Source: Arthrobacter sp. AZCC_0090
GTDB lineage: Bacteria > Actinomycetota > Actinomycetes > Actinomycetales > Micrococcaceae
Assembly: GCF_014207375.1 (NCBI RefSeq)
Contig: NZ_JACHEE010000015.1
Coordinates: 1-64,000 of the forward strand
Length of the DNA: 64,000 nucleotides
Reading direction: 5' to 3'
Part shown: in pieces, positions 60,515 to 64,000 of the stretch
Numbering within the stretch: the stretch's first letter is position 1
How the letters are laid out: every line of letters begins with the position of its first letter
Translations under genes and position numbers: made by a program
The notes under the pieces: model-generated
Told to the model about the DNA's origin: nothing
What the model saw: the letters and a program-made list of their open reading frames with translations, nothing else
Database searches by the model: none

Positions 60515-60813
60515 TGAGCTTTCCTTGGTTTGGGTGTTGGGATGAGTGGCGGCCGTGTCGGTCCGGCAGGCACCCGGGTCTTCTTCGGGTTCTTCTGCCA
60601 GGATCGTTCTCGCGTGGCCGCCGGCGCCGGTATGAACAGCAGTTCTACCTATTGGAGGGAAGAGGATTCAATGTGTATCTCGTCACCCCGTCCCAGTCGT
60701 GCAGAGATTGGGGGTCTTTCCTGTATTGGTCGTGCAATTTACTTGGAGCCGTTACCTCCCGTTCTTCGTCAGTCCGGCTCTCCATACGGACGACATGGCA
60801 CGGGTTCACGTCC
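60515..60813. other. Intergenic region containing conserved box B
   Basis: About 300 bases between the beta-helix gene and the PL8 gene. Box B (60629-60678) matches box A at 54301-54350. In the plus-strand frame it reads YEQQFYLLEGRGFNVYLVTP, faintly like an IS110-type transposase segment, so it could be a gene remnant. No gene is supported. Confidence 0.5.
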
Positions 60814-63204
60814 TTAGGGGAGGAGGTCCACGGCCAAGGTGGTGCCCGCAAGCCCGGCCGTGGATACCCGCAGTTCCACGCCGTCCGGGATGGCACTCAA
60901 TTTCACCTCGCCCGCCGAGCGCGCCCTCGTTGCCTTGGTACCTGAAATCTGGAGGACCAGTTCGCTGGCGGTTTGGGTGGGTTCGGACACGGCCAGCTTG
61001 ACGATTCCCTCGCTCTGCCAGGCCAGGACGAGTGCTGGTCCGGAGGCCGCGATCGAGCCGACGGTGGCCGCCTGCCAGAATGCGGCGGCGGTGAGCTTGC
61101 CGGTTCGCAGGCCCTGGGCGGCGGCATCGTTGCGGAGCACTTCGGTGCGCACGCTGTTGAGGGACGCTTCCTCTGTCTCCGCTGGCGTAGCGCCGGGGAG
61201 CAGGGCGTAGAAGTAGGTTCCCGGGGTTCCGGCGGCCGGGCGGAGGCCGTGGTCGATGGCCATCGTGGCGTATTCGCGGCTGTAGCTCGTTGTGGGGCCT
61301 CCGGTGTTGATGGCGCGCCACGTCCCTGAGCGGCGTTGGCGGGAGACGCGCACGGGTTCCTGGCCGAGGAAGAGGTATCCGCCAACGCCCTCGACGTGGG
61401 CCCAGTGCATGCCCCGGGCACTCGCGCCGTCGGAGGTGCTCAAGGGTGCCCCGTCGACTGTGATGGCACGCCCCCCGGACTGGCCCAGGTTCCGGTGTTC
61501 GATCGTCGTCTTGACGCTGGCTCCGGATGCGGTGGTGATGTCTGCGCCGAGGGCGAGGATGAACTCCTGGGTGAAGAACCATGCCTTGCGGGCCTTCAGG
61601 CCTGTTCCGCCGGGTCCGATGAGGTGCTGGGCCACGAGCCCGTAGGAGTCCAAGGTGGTTCCGCCGGTGTATTCGTTTTTTGGTGTTGAAGAGCCCCACT
61701 CGCCGCCGGCCTTCGGCGGAAGGGGGGTCGTGTCGACGGTTGTGCCGGGCAGCGCCGTGAGGTCGGCTGTCGGCCAGTAGTGGTCGTCCCAGTGGGGGGC
61801 GTCTGCGGCGTAGAGGTAGGTCAGCCCCGAGCCGGTGTTGTAGCCGGTTTCGTTCTCGCCGTTTCCGCATTCGTACCAGGCGATCCGCCGGCTGCAGAGC
61901 CCGAGGGCGACGGCCCAGCCCGGTCCCCGGTAGGCTGAGCGGTCCATCGTGGGGAAGTACCGGTGTCCCAAGGGTTCGGGTGCGGTGGTGGAGGTGCTGG
62001 CCTCGAGCTCGACGAGCAGAGCGAGCCGGGGGATCGAGGACGTGGCGTAGATGTCGGTGACGGTGTTGCGTTTGATCCAGCCAAGGCACATGGAGCGCCA
62101 GGCTGCTGCAGTGGCCTGGTCGACGCCGCGGGCGAGCCAGAGGATGGCTTCGATGGCGCTCGCGCCGTCGCTGAAGCTGGGTTCGGAGCTGCGGGAGATG
62201 GCACGCCCGCGGACTGCGTCCATCATGAGCCCGTCGTGGATGAACGGCGCGAAGGAGCGGTCGACGCTGTCGAAGAGCTGGGTGTGGCTGGGATCCGAGA
62301 CCGCCGATGTGCTGGCTGCGAGCAGCGAGAAGAGCTTGGCCAGGCCCCACAGGAGGCCGAGTCCGTAGGTTCCGGTGTAGGGAACGGTGTTGTGCTGGAT
62401 GAAGGAGGCGTCGGCATGGAATCCGTCTCCGCTTGCGACGTACTGCCAGGTGGGGCTGAGTGCGGAGATCGCGGCCTGGAGCCGGGGCACGTCGCCCCCG
62501 ACGATCGATCGGATCATGATCCCCTGGCAGATGTCGACCCGGTTCGCACCTGTGGAGAGAACCTTGCCCCTTGAGTCGGGGTACTGGAGCGTCGGGTCGG
62601 GGATGAAGTGGTCGATGGCCCGGCAGCAGGCGTCCAGGAGGGCCGGATCGAGATGGTCCTTGACGATGGCCAGCGTGTCGCCGAGGGCCTTCGGGGTTCC
62701 GATCTCCCATGACCACCAGTTGCCGAACTCCGGCTGGGCGGCGTTGTAGACGAGCCGGTTACCGTCGGCGAGCCCGTCGAGGATCTCCTGCAGGACCGCG
62801 GGGTCGGCCTGCACGGCGGTTCCGGGTGTTGCCCAGGCGATGGCGAGTGTCTCGATACGGGAGTATGTGGTCACGATCTGGGCGTCCTGGGTCAGGTCTG
62901 CGTCGCTGAAAATGCGGGTCCGTGTCCCCGGGCCGGGGACCAGCAGACGGCGGATGCTGGCTACGGCTGAGTCCATACGGGTGATGACGGCGGTGAACCG
63001 GGGGTCTCCCGCGGCGATGGCGGTCCGGCCGGTGAGCTGGTCCACCCACCGCTGGCGCAGGGGCTCCAGATCCGAGGCGGACACTGCGGTCGCGGTCGAG
63101 GCGAAGGCGGTGCCCAGAGCCGCTGCCACGGCAACGGCTCCCGTTCCGCGCAGCAGGCTTCGTCGGGTGAAGGGGGTGGCGGCTAGGGTTGGGGGGTTCT
63201 TCAT
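60814..63204 (-). CDS. Polysaccharide lyase family 8 (hyaluronate/chondroitin/xanthan lyase type), Tat-exported
   Basis: About 796 residues from the ATG at 63204 (AAGGAAAACGACT precedes). Tat signal FTRRSLLRGTGAVAVAAALG, cleaved near residue 38. The PL8 alpha/alpha toroid holds NWWSWEIGTPKALGDTL and the catalytic set: an Asn, HNTVPYTGTYGLGLLW (His and Tyr) and an RxxxR in RGRAISRSSEP. Beta-sandwich domains follow, with ENETGYNTGSGLTYLY and LGDITTASGASVKTTIEHR-like region. PL8 enzymes beta-eliminate next to uronic acids in hyaluronan, chondroitin, xanthan or alginate. Substrate undecided. Confidence 0.9.
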   Translation of the reverse strand: MKNPPTLAATPFTRRSLLRGTGAVAVAAALGTAFASTATAVSASDLEPLRQRWVDQLTGRTAIAAGDPRFTAVITRMDSAVASIRRLLVPGPGTRTRIFSDADLTQDAQIVTTYSRIETLAIAWATPGTAVQADPAVLQEILDGLADGNRLVYNAAQPEFGNWWSWEIGTPKALGDTLAIVKDHLDPALLDACCRAIDHFIPDPTLQYPDSRGKVLSTGANRVDICQGIMIRSIVGGDVPRLQAAISALSPTWQYVASGDGFHADASFIQHNTVPYTGTYGLGLLWGLAKLFSLLAASTSAVSDPSHTQLFDSVDRSFAPFIHDGLMMDAVRGRAISRSSEPSFSDGASAIEAILWLARGVDQATAAAWRSMCLGWIKRNTVTDIYATSSIPRLALLVELEASTSTTAPEPLGHRYFPTMDRSAYRGPGWAVALGLCSRRIAWYECGNGENETGYNTGSGLTYLYAADAPHWDDHYWPTADLTALPGTTVDTTPLPPKAGGEWGSSTPKNEYTGGTTLDSYGLVAQHLIGPGGTGLKARKAWFFTQEFILALGADITTASGASVKTTIEHRNLGQSGGRAITVDGAPLSTSDGASARGMHWAHVEGVGGYLFLGQEPVRVSRQRRSGTWRAINTGGPTTSYSREYATMAIDHGLRPAAGTPGTYFYALLPGATPAETEEASLNSVRTEVLRNDAAAQGLRTGKLTAAAFWQAATVGSIAASGPALVLAWQSEGIVKLAVSEPTQTASELVLQISGTKATRARSAGEVKLSAIPDGVELRVSTAGLAGTTLAVDLLP

Positions 63205-63658
63205 AGTCGTTTTCCTTGGATCTTCCGGTGTCAAGGTTAGTGGAGGTGTTCACAGAAGTGGACCTCTCCGGGACCAGAGGAATAAAGACTCATTCCCTCC
63301 TGAATGAACAGACTTGACCGCCGGGAATGCCTGAGCCTTTCCCCCCCCCCGTGCAGCAATGTCTTGTCTTCCCGGCCGACATCCGGGGCGGGAAATGGGC
63401 CGGTGGCCGACCCGCCCATGCGCGCCGGGATCATCATTGATTCCTCTCCATCTCCTCCTTGAGGCTGTAGTCGGCTATTGCAGATCACCACGTGAAGGAC
63501 TGGTACATGGGCAGGAAACTCAGCCCCGAAGGACTCGGACGGCACGGTCGTCAGGACTACGCCTCATTCCGCGGTGCACGGAAGTATCCCGCCGCCGGTC
63601 GAACAGCCCTGGTTCCCGAAGCCGCATGCCCCGTGTTCCTCATCGGCGGGTCGTGCTG
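63205..63658. other. Divergent intergenic region with poly-C tract
   Basis: About 450 bases between the PL8 gene (minus) and the isomerase/epimerase gene (plus). No gene is supported. A run of ten C (63341-63350) is the longest homopolymer I noticed in the window. Promoters for both flanking genes must be here; no clear -35/-10 pairs stood out. Confidence 0.5.
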
Positions 63659-64000
63659 ATGCCCGGCCAGCGGACCGCGTTGCTTACTGCCGGCATCTGT
63701 TCCGTCACGCTGCGACAGTTGCCCATTGCGTCTGTTGTCGCCTCGGCCCGCCGAGCCGGTCTGGATGGCATCGAATGGGGGACGGATACCCATCTCAAGC
63801 GTGATGCCGATGCCAGGGCGGCTTCATTGCTTTGCCGCAGCCGCGGTCTTCGAGTCCTGTCACTGGGCTCCTACTACAGGCTTGGCGACGTCACTGGCTT
63901 CGACGCGGTCCTTTCGCGCGCACGGGCTGCTGGTGCTCCTCGAATCCGGGTCTGGGCTGGTGGAAAGGGTTCCTCGGAAGCTTCACGTGACGACTGGTCC
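63659..64000 (+). CDS. Sugar phosphate isomerase/epimerase, 5' part (runs off the window)
   Basis: At least 114 residues in frame to the end of the window from an ATG at 63659. The start TALLTAGICSVTLRQLPIAS, VVASARRAGLDGIEWGTDTH and AAGAPRIRVWAGGKGS are typical of xylose-isomerase-like TIM-barrel proteins (AP endonuclease 2 family). It is divergent from the PL8 lyase. Role probably in processing a sugar released by the cluster. Confidence 0.8.
   Translation, partial: MPGQRTALLTAGICSVTLRQLPIASVVASARRAGLDGIEWGTDTHLKRDADARAASLLCRSRGLRVLSLGSYYRLGDVTGFDAVLSRARAAGAPRIRVWAGGKGSSEASRDDWS

Noticed and set aside
60505..60945. A plus-strand gene or intact transposase at box B
   Set aside because: Only about 20 residues look protein-like; the rest has no family features and runs antisense into the PL8 gene.
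60806..62716. A 636-codon minus-strand frame overlapping the PL8 gene
   Set aside because: Same strand, different frame; extremely Arg/Pro/His rich, typical of a frame-shifted high-GC gene.

Overview
The window is high-GC DNA with the gene content of a soil actinobacterium. The closest fit is Arthrobacter, Paenarthrobacter or Pseudarthrobacter (Micrococcaceae). This is a judgement from protein family resemblance, GTG/TTG starts, a DtxR/IdeR-type iron box and Tat-exported enzymes; no 16S or other marker gene is present. I see no tRNA, rRNA, CRISPR array or intact insertion sequence.

Layout. 0.3-1.1 kb: rpmB-rpmG-rpsN, the cysteine-free (zinc-independent) L28/L33/S14 set, minus strand. 1.5-4.5 kb: ferric-reductase-like flavocytochrome, FMN-binding-domain protein and ApbE flavin transferase, a translationally coupled flavinylation module. 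4.4-8.8 kb: three paralogous SGNH hydrolases around a MarR/NADP-reductase divergon and a YciI protein. 9-14.2 kb: a siderophore uptake operon (binding lipoprotein, two permeases, ATPase, ferric-siderophore reductase) behind an iron box. 14.4-20.3 kb: an SMC-like JetA-JetB-JetC (MksF-MksE-MksB) operon with no JetD/MksG nuclease. 20.5-35 kb: mixed housekeeping and accessory genes (acyl-CoA dehydrogenase, YchJ, flavin reductase, aldo/keto reductases, S4 protein, a large LuxR regulator, Tat phospholipase C, a 2H-phosphoesterase-like protein, Fic). 35.1-40.2 kb: asparagine/aspartate use (GntR regulator, asparaginase, aspartase, permease).

40.3-49.7 kb: a full L-fucose operon on the minus strand: fuconate dehydratase, a ribose-type ABC importer, GH29 fucosidase, mutarotase, fucose dehydrogenase and fuconolactonase, with a FadR-type regulator at each end. 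These would take fucosides to 2-keto-3-deoxy-L-fuconate. The two enzymes expected to finish the route (an SDR dehydrogenase and an FAH-family hydrolase) lie divergently next to the operon but are decayed. An 11-bp ACATC-N-GATGT-like motif occurs inside the operon promoter and at identical spacing before both regulators, which makes it a strong operator candidate. Both regulator mRNAs look leaderless.

51.5-64 kb: a secreted polysaccharide-degradation island: GH95 fucosidase, remnants of a second GH95-like enzyme with a lectin-like domain, a secreted TIM-barrel protein, a Tat glycosidase-like protein, a 32-residue membrane peptide, a secreted parallel beta-helix protein, a PL8 lyase, and the start of a sugar isomerase/epimerase at the right edge. 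Together with the fucose operon this suggests growth on a fucose- and uronic-acid-containing polysaccharide; the actual polymer cannot be read from the sequence.
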